Origin: Adhaeribacter pallidiroseus
GTDB lineage: Bacteria > Bacteroidota > Bacteroidia > Cytophagales > Hymenobacteraceae
Length of the DNA: 64,000 nucleotides
Assembly (NCBI RefSeq): GCF_003340495.1
Contig: NZ_QASA01000001.1
Span: 5,394,001 to 5,458,000, forward strand
Direction: 5' to 3'
In this document: one piece after another, positions 8,819 to 17,460 of the stretch
How positions within the stretch are numbered: position 1 is the first letter of the stretch
How the letters are laid out: each line of letters begins with the position of its first letter
Position numbers and translations under genes: made by a program
Notes under the pieces: model-generated
What the model was told of the DNA's origin: nothing
Databases searched by the model: none
What the model saw: only the letters and a program-made list of their open reading frames with translations

Positions 8819-10172
8819 TACTTCTAAATGGCTTTTGCCCGACGATGGACATCCTTCGCTGGAGCAGTTGCGGCTGTATCAGCAGGACGAAGAATTACCC
8901 GCGCGCAGCCGGCATCAGGTAGAAAAACACTTGTTGGATTGTGAGCTATGTTCTGATATTCTGGCCGGCATGGCGGTTAGTAACCGGGCCCAAACCCAGG
9001 CCGCGGTTATCCAGATTAATCAAAAAATTAAAAAAAGAATAGAATCGGGACAGCAAAAGAAAGTGCGACCCATGTATGTGCCTTTAATGCGAGCAGCGGC
9101 GGCCATTGTAATTCTGGTAATAAGCGCCGGTCTTCTCCGGTATTTACAGCAATCAGATCAATCGCCGGTTTCTGAAAAAAGTAGTATTGCGCAAAATAAA
9201 CCAAACCCAGTTGTTACTATTCCGGAGCCAGTGGAAACCCCGGTAATTAAACCCATCGAACCTGAACCGCAGGTAGCAATAAAGCCAATGGTAATTCCGA
9301 AAACCGAAGTCATTGCTCAAGCTAAAACTAAAACAACTAAGCCAGCTAAACAAATAACTCCTGCGGCCGATAAACCGCAGGAACTAACTTTCCCGATTGA
9401 CTCCGCCGTAGTGCTGGATGCTTTCGCGGTGAAAGCCGAAGATACGCCACGAATAGGATTCACTAATTCGGAGTCGCCGAACAAGGTATCCGGTTCCGTA
9501 GATTTGCAAGGAGCGTTCAACAAAGTAGCTTCTTCGTTAGCCCGAAAGAAGATGGATATATCGATGCAGCAAACCAATGCTTTTACCGGCCGGACCGTTA
9601 TGGGTAAAGTTACTGATACCAGCGGCGAGCCTCTGGCAGGAGCCAACGTAATTGTTAATGGTACGACTACGGGCACTACCACCGATGCTGCCGGAAAGTT
9701 TATTTTAAATGTACCGCCCGGAAAAGAGGCGCTAACTTTTAATTACATTGGCTACGAAACGCAGGAACAAAAAATTAATGCGAATATTCCGCTGGCGGTC
9801 CAGTTGAAAGAAGATCAACGTAGTTTGCAGGAAGTGGCAGTAGTGGGTTACGGCGCAGCCAAAGATGGTACCGTAGAAGTTACCCGGGCCAAACCCCAGC
9901 CGGGCCGCCAAGCCTTCAACCAATACATTCGCGAAAATTTGCGGTACCCCGTCGAAGCGCGGCAGCAAAAACAGGAAGGCCGGGTAGAGGTAGGATTTAC
10001 GGTAACCGAACAAGGAGCATTAACAAATTTTAAAATTTTAAAAAGTTTGAACCCCACCTGCGATGCCGAGGCTATCCGGGTAATTAAAGAAGGTCCGGCC
10101 TGGCAACCTACCGTTATGCAAGGCCAGCCGCAACCCGAAAACGTGCAGGTAAGCGTGCGGTTTAAGTTGTAG
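8805..10172 (+). CDS. Membrane anti-sigma factor with carboxypeptidase-D-like and TonB C-terminal domains
   Basis: 455 aa. The cytoplasmic N-terminus carries an anti-sigma zinc-binding pattern, H42-x3-C46-x2-C49. A single membrane segment follows at about 88-106 (AAAAIVILVISAGLLRYL), then a Pro/Lys/Thr-rich periplasmic spacer, a carboxypeptidase-D-like domain (about 265-345) ending in the SusC-like SLQEVAVVGYG, and a TonB C-terminal domain (about 370-455). This builds a bridge from sigma factor to periplasm. The start at 8805 (tandem ATGs) overlaps the sigma gene. Anti-sigma function is inferred from position and the zinc motif. The TonB domain could instead signal to, or energise, an outer-membrane partner. 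Confidence 0.87.
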   Translation: MMQPDTSKWLLPDDGHPSLEQLRLYQQDEELPARSRHQVEKHLLDCELCSDILAGMAVSNRAQTQAAVIQINQKIKKRIESGQQKKVRPMYVPLMRAAAAIVILVISAGLLRYLQQSDQSPVSEKSSIAQNKPNPVVTIPEPVETPVIKPIEPEPQVAIKPMVIPKTEVIAQAKTKTTKPAKQITPAADKPQELTFPIDSAVVLDAFAVKAEDTPRIGFTNSESPNKVSGSVDLQGAFNKVASSLARKKMDISMQQTNAFTGRTVMGKVTDTSGEPLAGANVIVNGTTTGTTTDAAGKFILNVPPGKEALTFNYIGYETQEQKINANIPLAVQLKEDQRSLQEVAVVGYGAAKDGTVEVTRAKPQPGRQAFNQYIRENLRYPVEARQQKQEGRVEVGFTVTEQGALTNFKILKSLNPTCDAEAIRVIKEGPAWQPTVMQGQPQPENVQVSVRFKL

Positions 10173-10481
10173 GTTCGTGCAGGGAGGCTGTAATTTTTAA
10201 ATTATTGACTTGTTTTTAGGCGGAATAATCCGTTGATTGATGATGGCGTTTCCGGTACTTTTCCCAATTATTCTAAAATGCTCTACAGGAATTGTAATTT
10301 AGCATTGCGAAAATGGGATGGAGCATGAAGCGTATAGTAAAAAACAGGTAGTTCGGTTTTTCTATAAAAGGATAGTTACGTAAATACTTCGGCGAGATAA
10401 GTTTTCTATTTTAATAAGAATACTAATCTTACTGACAGAATTTTATTAGTCGAACAACGAGCAACCAATAACACAAAACCT
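10173..10481. other. Intergenic gap, no recognised feature
   Basis: 309 bp of AT-rich sequence between the anti-sigma gene and the TM2 gene. I see no strong hairpin, full promoter match or plausible small gene. A leader for the TM2 gene is likely in its right half. Confidence 0.5.
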
Positions 10482-10847
10482 ATGGCCAACGTCTTAAACT
10501 ATTTACCCGAACTGGAAGCCGACGAAATGGCTTTTGTGCAAGGCTTTTTTCAAAATTTTAACGAGCAGCAAGCCCAGCAGTTTACGGATATTTACCGCTT
10601 ACGCCGGAAAAGACCCGAAATCATTCTGTTTACTTCTTTGCTTGGCTTTATTGGGTTTGCCGGTATTCAGCGGTTTGTAGTGGGTGATATCGGGTTGGGT
10701 ATTCTGTACTTTTTTACCGCCGGACTCTGCTTTATCGGTACCATCGTGGATGTTATTAATTACCGGCGCATCGCGTTTAACGCGAATGTGAAAGAAGCGC
10801 AACGCACCCACATCCTGGTAATGGGACAAGCTGGGGGTAGTTTCTAA
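10482..10847 (+). CDS. TM2-domain membrane protein
   Basis: 121 aa. A hydrophilic N-terminus (1-44) precedes a TM2 domain at about 45-110, with two membrane segments (ILFTSLLGFIGFAGIQRFVV, then GILYFFTAGLCFIGTIVDVI) and the characteristic polar turn and R-R near the end. TM2 proteins are small membrane proteins of largely unknown role. It stands alone, with its own presumed promoter in the preceding gap. Confidence 0.85.
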   Translation: MANVLNYLPELEADEMAFVQGFFQNFNEQQAQQFTDIYRLRRKRPEIILFTSLLGFIGFAGIQRFVVGDIGLGILYFFTAGLCFIGTIVDVINYRRIAFNANVKEAQRTHILVMGQAGGSF

Positions 10848-10959
10848 GCTGCTCATACCTTCCGAAATAGCAAAATTTTAAATTTTTACTCTTGCGAGAT
10901 ATCCAACACTTTCTTGCTTATCTGATCCAGTAAGGTTTTTGGTATGAAATCCGATAAAG

Positions 10960-11379
10960 TTAGCCCCATTTGGTTCTAAGCAATTCCAGATTATTATCGA
11001 GCAAAGCTTTAATGGCTAATAGCGCATCGTGTTTGGTCTGATTGGTGCGGCCGGTAAAATATTTTTCGTTCAACTTTTGAAAAAGCCCGAAAAAGTATTT
11101 TTTAATTTCCGGACGTTTGTAGAAGATATAAAACTCATAATCATCTATATCGCCTACAATAGAAATACTTACGCCATGTTTGTTATAAATATTTTCAATT
11201 TCCAGAGAAGGCGAAAAGTAAATTTTATCTCCTTTTGTTTCGGCTACATTTACTTCGTTCAGGAGTTTGAGCCAGGGTACTTCATTAAAAATATAAAAAT
11301 AGTCTTTGCGTTCGATGGGGGTGAGTTCCATCGCCTCGGGTTCGCAGGGCTTACAAATAATGTATCTGAAAGAAGACAT
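10960..11379 (-). CDS. Hypothetical protein
   Basis: 139 aa, soluble, not recognised. It begins MSSFRYIICKPCEPEAMELTPIE and has many aromatic residues, a pattern like small regulatory or immunity-type globular proteins. There is no signal peptide or membrane segment. It is convergent with the TM2 gene, and no partner gene is adjacent. The frame looks coding because the length, start codon and hydrophobic periodicity are regular. Confidence 0.6.
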   Translation of the reverse strand: MSSFRYIICKPCEPEAMELTPIERKDYFYIFNEVPWLKLLNEVNVAETKGDKIYFSPSLEIENIYNKHGVSISIVGDIDDYEFYIFYKRPEIKKYFFGLFQKLNEKYFTGRTNQTKHDALLAIKALLDNNLELLRTKWG

Positions 11380-11796
11380 AAACGGAATAATAAAAATTAG
11401 CCGTAACGGATAGTAACCGCTAATTAGGTTCAGGTTTTAGGTTAATGCTAGGTTTTTACCGTCTTGTGAAATTCCTCTATGATATATTCTAGTAAATAGC
11501 TGAGTTTTTTAACAAATCGGTAGTATTTTCATTAGTGGATTTCTGTATTATTCGGGCACTAAAGCCAAAACCATCAAACTGCGTACACTTCCGGACGGCA
11601 TTTGGTCAATATTTATATAAGTAATTGTAAATATATTAATTATATAATATAAATAGAAATTAGTTCTCTAGTTTTTACTTAATATTTAAAAAAGAAGGCG
11701 GAGCGATCAGCTTCAATCAGCTAATCAGAAGTAAAAAGGGTTTAAATCAAAGATTAAGGTTTACAGAAATCCCGCATTAAAAACACATCTGGATAC
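11380..11796. other. AT-rich intergenic gap between divergent genes
   Basis: 417 bp holding the promoters of the flanking divergent genes. The stretch at about 11610-11690 is almost pure A/T. I see no full TAnnTTTG promoter, no strong hairpin and no small gene. Confidence 0.5.
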
Positions 11797-12264
11797 ATGG
11801 CACTATTTAGTAAATCCGAGAAAGTAACGCAGGCAGTTTATTTTAGTCCGGGAACGGACTGCTTAAACGCCATACTGGCGCAAATAGAAGTAGCTCGTAC
11901 TTCGCTGAAAATTTGTGTATTTACCATTAGCGACGACCGGATTACCCACGCTATTTTACAAGCGCATCGCAATGGGGTTAAAGTAAAAATTGTAACAGAC
12001 AACGAAAAACTGTATGACCAGGGCTCCGATATCCGGCAATTAGCGCAAGCGGGCATTCCGGTGCGGGTAGATCATACATCAAACCACATGCATCATAAAT
12101 TTGCAATTTTAGATAACACGGTGGTAGTAACCGGCTCGTACAACTGGACCCGCAGCGCGGCCCTGTACAATCATGAAAATATTGTCATAACCTCGGCTAA
12201 ACCAATTGTAGAAGGTTTCTGCGAAGAGTTTGACCGCTTGTGGGCCGAGATGAGCTCTTTATAG
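11797..12264 (+). CDS. Phospholipase D-like (HKD) nuclease-type protein
   Basis: 155 aa with a single HKD motif, H99-x-K101-x4-D106 (HHKFAILD), then GSYNWT with the conserved Gly-Ser and Asn. One HKD per chain is typical of the Nuc/mitochondrial PLD-like group, which dimerises to build the active site. It lacks a signal peptide, so it probably acts in the cytoplasm on nucleic acid or phosphodiesters. No partner gene is adjacent. Confidence 0.88.
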   Translation: MALFSKSEKVTQAVYFSPGTDCLNAILAQIEVARTSLKICVFTISDDRITHAILQAHRNGVKVKIVTDNEKLYDQGSDIRQLAQAGIPVRVDHTSNHMHHKFAILDNTVVVTGSYNWTRSAALYNHENIVITSAKPIVEGFCEEFDRLWAEMSSL

Positions 12265-12344
12265 GATTATCCCTGGTTTTTGGTTTGATAAAAGAATAGC
12301 GATAAGTAACTAACCTGACCGTCAGAAATTTCAATTTTTTAAAA

Positions 12345-12746
12345 TTATTCAACCTCGCCCCAGGTACCGCGGAACAAGACTACCCGCCACCCATCGGGAT
12401 CTTCGAAGGTAAACGATTTATCTTGCCAGTAAGGGTTCTCGGGAGAAACCGGGAAATAACCTAAATTTTGTAGGCGCACTACAGCCTTGCTGAACTCTGT
12501 TGGATCAGGAATATACAATACGAGTAAGTTGTCTTTGGTAGGAGCGGCGCCAGGAGAACCGGCTTCGTGCTGTGTGAACTCCAGGTGATACTCCCGGCCT
12601 GGTAAACCCACCATAACGCCGCTGTACCCGGCATGGTCGGTAAAGGAGCTTAACTGGGGTAGGCCTAAGCCTTCGGTATAAAACGGAATAACTTTGGTGA
12701 GTTGATTCGTGGGACGGGCAATCCGAACCTGCGCAAAGGAAATCAT
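12345..12746 (-). CDS. VOC-family (glyoxalase/dioxygenase fold) protein
   Basis: 133 aa with two beta-alpha-beta-beta-beta repeats. Repeat 1 has RPTNQLTKVIPFYTEGLGLP and EYHLEFTQ; repeat 2 has DPTEFSKAVVRLQNLGY and FEDPDGWRVVLFRG. The H-x-E and final D/E regions could supply metal ligands. VOC proteins include lyases, dioxygenases and resistance proteins, and the substrate is unknown. It is convergent with the HKD gene. Confidence 0.82.
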   Translation of the reverse strand: MISFAQVRIARPTNQLTKVIPFYTEGLGLPQLSSFTDHAGYSGVMVGLPGREYHLEFTQHEAGSPGAAPTKDNLLVLYIPDPTEFSKAVVRLQNLGYFPVSPENPYWQDKSFTFEDPDGWRVVLFRGTWGEVE

Positions 12747-12831
12747 ACGGCTGGAAAGAGAAAAATTTAAAATTTTGCGTTAAATAATAGCTCTAGCGAT
12801 TAAGGCTCGACGTTCTGGATGAGAGATAAAT

Positions 12832-14148
12832 TTAAGGATTAGTTGGCTTGAGTTGCGGGTAATCCAGCACCAAATTACACATCGCTTTTACGCCCAGTTT
12901 AAAGCCGCTTTCGTCGATGAAAAAATCCGGAGTGTGGTGCGAGGGCGCTTCCAGGCGGTTTTTACCTTTGGGCATGCCGCCCAGAAAAATAAATAAACCG
13001 GGTACTTTCTCCTGGAAAAAAGAAAAATCTTCGCCGCCGGTTACTGCCGGGCGCAATTCAATATTTTCCGGACCAGCGGTGCGCTGCAAAGTGGGCAGCA
13101 TTTTTTCGGTTAAAGCCAGATTGTTAAACGTTACCGGGTACCGGATGCTCAGCGGAATTTGTACTTCGGCGGTAGCGCCGGCGCTTTCGGCGGTTTTGGT
13201 AGCTATTTGCTTTACGCGGGAGATCAGCATTTTTTCGTCGTCGGCGCTTAAAGCGCGCAACGTACCCGTCATTTCTACCTGCTCCGGAATGATATTCGAG
13301 CGGTTGCCGCCCTGAATGGTGCCAATGGTAACAATGCCCGGGTTCTCGGTAACGTTTAAATTGCGGCTGACAATGGTTTGTAAATTATTGATAATCTGCG
13401 CCGATACCACAATCGGGTCGATGGCGGACCAGGGATAAGCGCCGTGGGCTTGCTTGCCTTTCACGGTTATTTTCATGTCGTTGACGCTGGCCATGGTGCC
13501 GCCCGGCCGGTAAGTAATTTTGCCTACTTCGGTTTGCGAGTTTATGTGCAGGCCAAAAGCCACGTCTACTTTCGGGTTCTCCAATACGCCTTCTTTTACC
13601 ATTAATTCGGCGCCGCCTTCTTCGCCGAAAGGCGCACCTTCTTCGGCCGGTTGAAAGATAAATTTAACGGTTCCGCTTAGCTCGTTTTTCATACCCGCCA
13701 GTACTTCGGCCACGCCCATTAAAATAGCGACGTGCGAGTCGTGACCGCAGGCGTGCATCACACCCACCGGTTGTCCGTTGTAAGTAGATTTTACTTTCGA
13801 AGCAAAAGGTAGCGGTACGCGTTCGGTTACGGGTAAAGCATCCATATCGGCGCGCAGAGCTATTACGGGTCCGGGTTTGCCGCCTTTTAAGATACCTACT
13901 ACGCCGGTTTTAGCTATGCCGGTTTTTACTTCTATGCCCAACGCTTTTAAATGCTTGGCCACGATAGCGGCCGTTCTTTTTTCGTTGTTGCCTAATTCCG
14001 GATTCTGGTGAAAGTCGCGGCGCCAGGTAATTACTTTTTGTTCTACTTTATCAGCGGCCTGGTCTACTTGATTGGTTAAAGCGGTTTGCTGCGCTACGGC
14101 CGGCAAAGCTAAGAGCGCTCCTAGTAGCAGTGAGTAAATATTTCTCAT
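12832..14148 (-). CDS. Exported M20-family amidohydrolase (hippurate hydrolase/IAA-amino acid hydrolase type)
   Basis: 438 aa with a signal peptide (MRNIYSLLLGALLALPAVAQ). It has the M20D signature: RRDFHQNPELG, ALRADMDALPV, MHACGHDSH (metal ligands Cys and His), FQPAEEG (Glu pair), GLHI, and the C-terminal GGEDFSFF with FIFLGG. Such enzymes hydrolyse N-acyl amino acids. Periplasmic location suggests use of imported conjugates or dipeptides. It is a single gene. Confidence 0.92.
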   Translation of the reverse strand: MRNIYSLLLGALLALPAVAQQTALTNQVDQAADKVEQKVITWRRDFHQNPELGNNEKRTAAIVAKHLKALGIEVKTGIAKTGVVGILKGGKPGPVIALRADMDALPVTERVPLPFASKVKSTYNGQPVGVMHACGHDSHVAILMGVAEVLAGMKNELSGTVKFIFQPAEEGAPFGEEGGAELMVKEGVLENPKVDVAFGLHINSQTEVGKITYRPGGTMASVNDMKITVKGKQAHGAYPWSAIDPIVVSAQIINNLQTIVSRNLNVTENPGIVTIGTIQGGNRSNIIPEQVEMTGTLRALSADDEKMLISRVKQIATKTAESAGATAEVQIPLSIRYPVTFNNLALTEKMLPTLQRTAGPENIELRPAVTGGEDFSFFQEKVPGLFIFLGGMPKGKNRLEAPSHHTPDFFIDESGFKLGVKAMCNLVLDYPQLKPTNP

Positions 14149-14311
14149 GAAAATAAGCTTCGGATTTGTTTACAGGTTAAAGTAACAATAAGTAAAGCAA
14201 AAGCCAATTCAGGAGTAGGAGCAATTAGCGGAAGAAAAGCAATGGCCATGCTTTCATCTAATTTTAAATCGGTAAAACTAGAAAAACTAACTGGCAGCAT
14301 TGAAAAAATTT

Positions 14312-14346
14312 AAAAAAAAACCCGGAAAGTTTACGAACCAGCCGGG
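14312..14346 (-). terminator. Probable terminator of the aspartokinase gene
   Basis: Read on the minus strand, CCCGG and CCGGG enclose a 16-nt loop and run directly into nine T residues. It lies 25 bp after the aspartokinase stop. The stem is short but GC-pure. Confidence 0.55.
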
Positions 14347-14370
14347 CTTATTAAAAATTTAAAAATAATA

Positions 14371-15750
14371 CTAGAAGAACATGGTTTTATTTAAAGCCAC
14401 CACCGCGGCTTTAAAATCTTCGCGGGCCACTACAAATTGCACGTTTACTTTGCGGAGCGAAAAGCCGGCGCTTTTAATATTAATGCGGTGTTCGGCTAAA
14501 GCACCGGCGGCTTTGGCTAAAACACCGGGCTGGTCGATGTTGGAGCCGATCATGCACACAATGGCTACTTCCTCCACGGTAACTTCCTGAAACTGCTTTT
14601 CCAGGGCTTGTACCAAATCGGCTTTATAATCTTTTGCCCAGATAACCATGGAAATGCTGTTAGCGCTGGTGGCTTTAAAAATATAGCTGATATTAAACTG
14701 GTGAAACGCCTGCATTACTGCGAAATCGGAACCCACGGTGCCTACCATTAAAGGATCGTAGATATCCAGAATAATTACCTTATCGGTGCCGGTAATTACT
14801 TCTACGCGCTTGTTGGGCCACACGTAATCGCGGGTAATTAAGGTGCCGGGATGATCGGGTTCGAAGGTGTTTTTAATCCGCAGGTTAATGCCGCTTATTT
14901 CCAGCGGTTTGCTGGCCTTCGGGTGAATGGCTTCCATGCCCACGTCGGCTAACTGGTCGGCTACATCGTAATTGGTATTTACCACGGGTACGCAGTTCTC
15001 TAAACCAACTAATGCCGGATCGGCGGACGATAAATGGTATTCTTTGTGGATAATGGCTTCCTGGGGTTTTAAGGCCACGGCTACTTTGCAAAAAGTAACT
15101 TCGGAATAGCCCCGGTCGAACTCCCGCATAATGCCTTCGGTACCTTTGGTGTAGCCCGTAACCACCGTAATGGTATTTTCAAAATCAATGCCTTGCAGCG
15201 AATGCGCGATCCGTTGATCGATGGTATACGGCTCGTGGTCGTGGAAACCGCTTAAATCTACCAAGGTGGCGTGCACGCCCTGGTTCTGTAATATATTTAC
15301 AAAGTTAAAAGCCGAATGCGCTTCGCCGATGGAGGCTAAAATTTCGCGGGCGGCTTGTAAAATGCTGCCGGCGCTTACGTAACCAGAGGCCAAAACATTC
15401 ACCAGATTTTCCAAGAATTGCTGGGCTTCGTGCAGGCGCTGCCGGATGAAAGTATTGGCTACTTCTACGTTCAAGCCCAAAGGTTCGTAACTTTTGTTGA
15501 TTTCCTGTAATTTTTCAGAAACCAGGCTCAGCGATTGGTGAAAATCTTTGTGGCCCACAATGTGGTGGTACACGCCCGGTTCGCCGGTTTTTTTATTTTC
15601 GAGCAGTAAATTGGTAACGCCTGCAAAAGCCGACACTACAAAAACCCGGTTATATAAGTCACCGCCGGTTCGGCCATGATAAATAATGTTTTCTAAAACT
15701 TTATCCAGGGCACTCATACTGGTGCCACCAATTTTTTCTACGGTTAACAT
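14371..15750 (-). CDS. Aspartate kinase, ectoine-cluster (Ask_Ect)-like type
   Basis: 459 aa. Phosphorylates aspartate, the first step to lysine, threonine, methionine and ectoine. The N-terminus is MLTVEKIGGTSMSALDKVLE instead of the common KFGGTS. From memory, the VEKIGGTSMS start and the KKTGEPGVY segment resemble the specialised aspartokinases found with ectABC. The kinase domain runs to about residue 310 (FAGVTNLLL, HEYHLSSADP-type region, VEVITGTDKVIILDI at its end). Two ACT-like domains follow (about 310-459). No ectABC or other amino-acid gene is adjacent, so the pathway is unresolved. Confidence 0.88.
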   Translation of the reverse strand: MLTVEKIGGTSMSALDKVLENIIYHGRTGGDLYNRVFVVSAFAGVTNLLLENKKTGEPGVYHHIVGHKDFHQSLSLVSEKLQEINKSYEPLGLNVEVANTFIRQRLHEAQQFLENLVNVLASGYVSAGSILQAAREILASIGEAHSAFNFVNILQNQGVHATLVDLSGFHDHEPYTIDQRIAHSLQGIDFENTITVVTGYTKGTEGIMREFDRGYSEVTFCKVAVALKPQEAIIHKEYHLSSADPALVGLENCVPVVNTNYDVADQLADVGMEAIHPKASKPLEISGINLRIKNTFEPDHPGTLITRDYVWPNKRVEVITGTDKVIILDIYDPLMVGTVGSDFAVMQAFHQFNISYIFKATSANSISMVIWAKDYKADLVQALEKQFQEVTVEEVAIVCMIGSNIDQPGVLAKAAGALAEHRINIKSAGFSLRKVNVQFVVAREDFKAAVVALNKTMFF

Positions 15751-15854
15751 GCTTTTTGTAAAATAAATGAAAGTTCGCCGATCAGAGGCGGGTATAAATT
15801 CCCCGGGTTAAATACCGAACAGCTTTTCTTTTTAATTTTCAAACTTACTAAAAT

Positions 15855-15889
15855 GAAAATAAGCTTACCAAAACAGCCCGCTTATTTTC
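15855..15889 (-). terminator. Hairpin after the response-regulator gene
   Basis: GAAAATAAGC (15855-15864) pairs with GCTTATTTTC (15880-15889), a 10-bp stem with a 15-nt loop, 39 bp after the response regulator stop. T-richness after it on the minus strand is modest, so it is a likely but not certain terminator. Confidence 0.5.
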
Positions 15890-15927
15890 GCGCAAGGAAT
15901 AAATTAAAATTTAAAAAAACCGCCGGG

Positions 15928-17271
15928 CTACAAGTTATACTCCTGAATTTTCCGGTAAAGTGTGGTTAAACCAATGTGCAGCAAGCGGGCCGTTTCGGTT
16001 TTATTGCCCTGCGTCTGCTGCAAAATTTTAAAAATATGGTTGCGTTCCATGGTGCTCAGAGCGGTTTCGCTTAGCTCCGCGGCGGGTAAAGGAGTGTATT
16101 GCTGAAACTCCGGGGGCAACAAGGGCAACGTTAACGTGTCGCTATCGGCCAGGATAACGGCGCGTTCTATCACGTTTTTTAATTCGCGAATGTTGCCCTG
16201 CCAGGCGTATTCCTGCAGCTTTTGCACGAAGGCGGCATCCATTTTATTTATCCGCCGGGTTAATTTAGCGGCGTAGCGGTGCATAAAAAAAGTAGCGATT
16301 TCGGGAATATCCGTTTTCCGGACGCGGAGCGGGGGAACCGTAATTTTAAAACTGGACAAGCGGTAATATAAATCAAGGCGGAAATGCCCCGCTGCGGCTT
16401 CTTGTTGCAAATTCCGGTTGGTGGCCGCCACCATACGGACATTTACCTGCACCGGTTTGGTGTCGCCGAGTTTGGTAAAAGTCTGGGATTCCAGCACCCG
16501 CAGAAACTTCGCCTGTAGTTCCAGGGGCAATTCGCCAATTTCGTCTAAAAATAAAGTGCCGCCGTTAGCTTCTTCAAACAAGCCTTTTTTATCGGTGAGG
16601 GCGCCGGAAAAAGCACCTTTGCGGTAGCCAAATATCTCAGATTCGAGTAAATCTTTCGGGAAAGCGCTGCAATTAACGGCCACAAAAGGTTTGGTATTGC
16701 GGCTGCTACCCCCATGAATGGCTTGCGCAAATAATTCTTTCCCCGACCCGGTTTCGCCTTCCAGTAAAACCGTAGAATCGGTGGGCGCTACCCGGTCGGC
16801 CAGATCTTTGGCTTGTTTAATCGCGGTTGAATGCCCCAGAATGGTATCGAAACTGTACTGTTTACTAACCTGCTTTTCCAGTTCCAGCACGCGTTGCTGC
16901 AAAGCGGCTTTTTCCATGGCCCGGCTTACCAGCGGAATAATTTTATCGTTGTCATCGCCTTTGATTAAATAATCAAAGGCGCCGTTTTTCATGGCCGTTA
17001 CGCCATCCGAGATAGTGCCGTAGGCGGTAAGCACAATAATTTCTACGGCCGGGTAAAGCGTTTTTATTTTAGCAGTAAGTTCTATGCCGTTGCTATCCGG
17101 TAGTTTTACATCACTGAGCACCAGTTGAATTGGTTCTTTTTCGAGTAGCCGCAAACCAGCTTTGCCGGTGGGCGCTTCAAAAACCTGGTAGCCCTCCAGG
17201 CCAATAATGCGGGCCAGCAAACCACGCAGTTTGTCTTCGTCGTCGATGATTAATATGTTCCCGTTAGTCAT
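15928..17271 (-). CDS. Sigma-54-dependent response regulator (NtrC family)
   Basis: 447 aa. Receiver domain at 1-120 with phospho-acceptor Asp in VLSDVKLP. AAA+ domain at about 140-375 with Walker A GETGSGKEL, Walker B GTLFLDEIGELP and the sigma-54 contact loop reading GAFSGA (usually GAFTGA). A Fis-type HTH at the end (about 400-447, NKTETARLLHIGLTTLYRKI). It activates RNA polymerase-sigma-54 when phosphorylated. No histidine kinase is adjacent, so it is an orphan here. Its targets are unknown. Confidence 0.93.
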   Translation of the reverse strand: MTNGNILIIDDEDKLRGLLARIIGLEGYQVFEAPTGKAGLRLLEKEPIQLVLSDVKLPDSNGIELTAKIKTLYPAVEIIVLTAYGTISDGVTAMKNGAFDYLIKGDDNDKIIPLVSRAMEKAALQQRVLELEKQVSKQYSFDTILGHSTAIKQAKDLADRVAPTDSTVLLEGETGSGKELFAQAIHGGSSRNTKPFVAVNCSAFPKDLLESEIFGYRKGAFSGALTDKKGLFEEANGGTLFLDEIGELPLELQAKFLRVLESQTFTKLGDTKPVQVNVRMVAATNRNLQQEAAAGHFRLDLYYRLSSFKITVPPLRVRKTDIPEIATFFMHRYAAKLTRRINKMDAAFVQKLQEYAWQGNIRELKNVIERAVILADSDTLTLPLLPPEFQQYTPLPAAELSETALSTMERNHIFKILQQTQGNKTETARLLHIGLTTLYRKIQEYNL

Positions 17272-17311
17272 TTTTTAAATTTCTGCTGCTCAGTTTTCTT
17301 ATTGGCGATAC

Positions 17312-17416
17312 TATGGCGCGGAAGTTACTTCCGGGTCTTACTTGCAATCCTTTCCTGAATGCAGATTTCTTTTCTGGTTTTATGCGGAAAGTCACGGAAG
17401 TAACTTCCGCGCCATA
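17312..17416. repeat. Perfect 22-bp inverted repeat (repeat family E)
   Basis: 17312-17333 and 17395-17416 are exact reverse complements 22 bp long, separated by 61 bp. Each arm contains its own palindrome, CGGAAGT-ACTTCCG like. A third, slightly altered arm occurs at 29397-29417. It lies between the helicase and response-regulator genes. Confidence 0.7.
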
Positions 17417-17460
17417 ATTGTTACCGGTGGTCATTTTTTAAATTTTTTAACCTAATTTGT

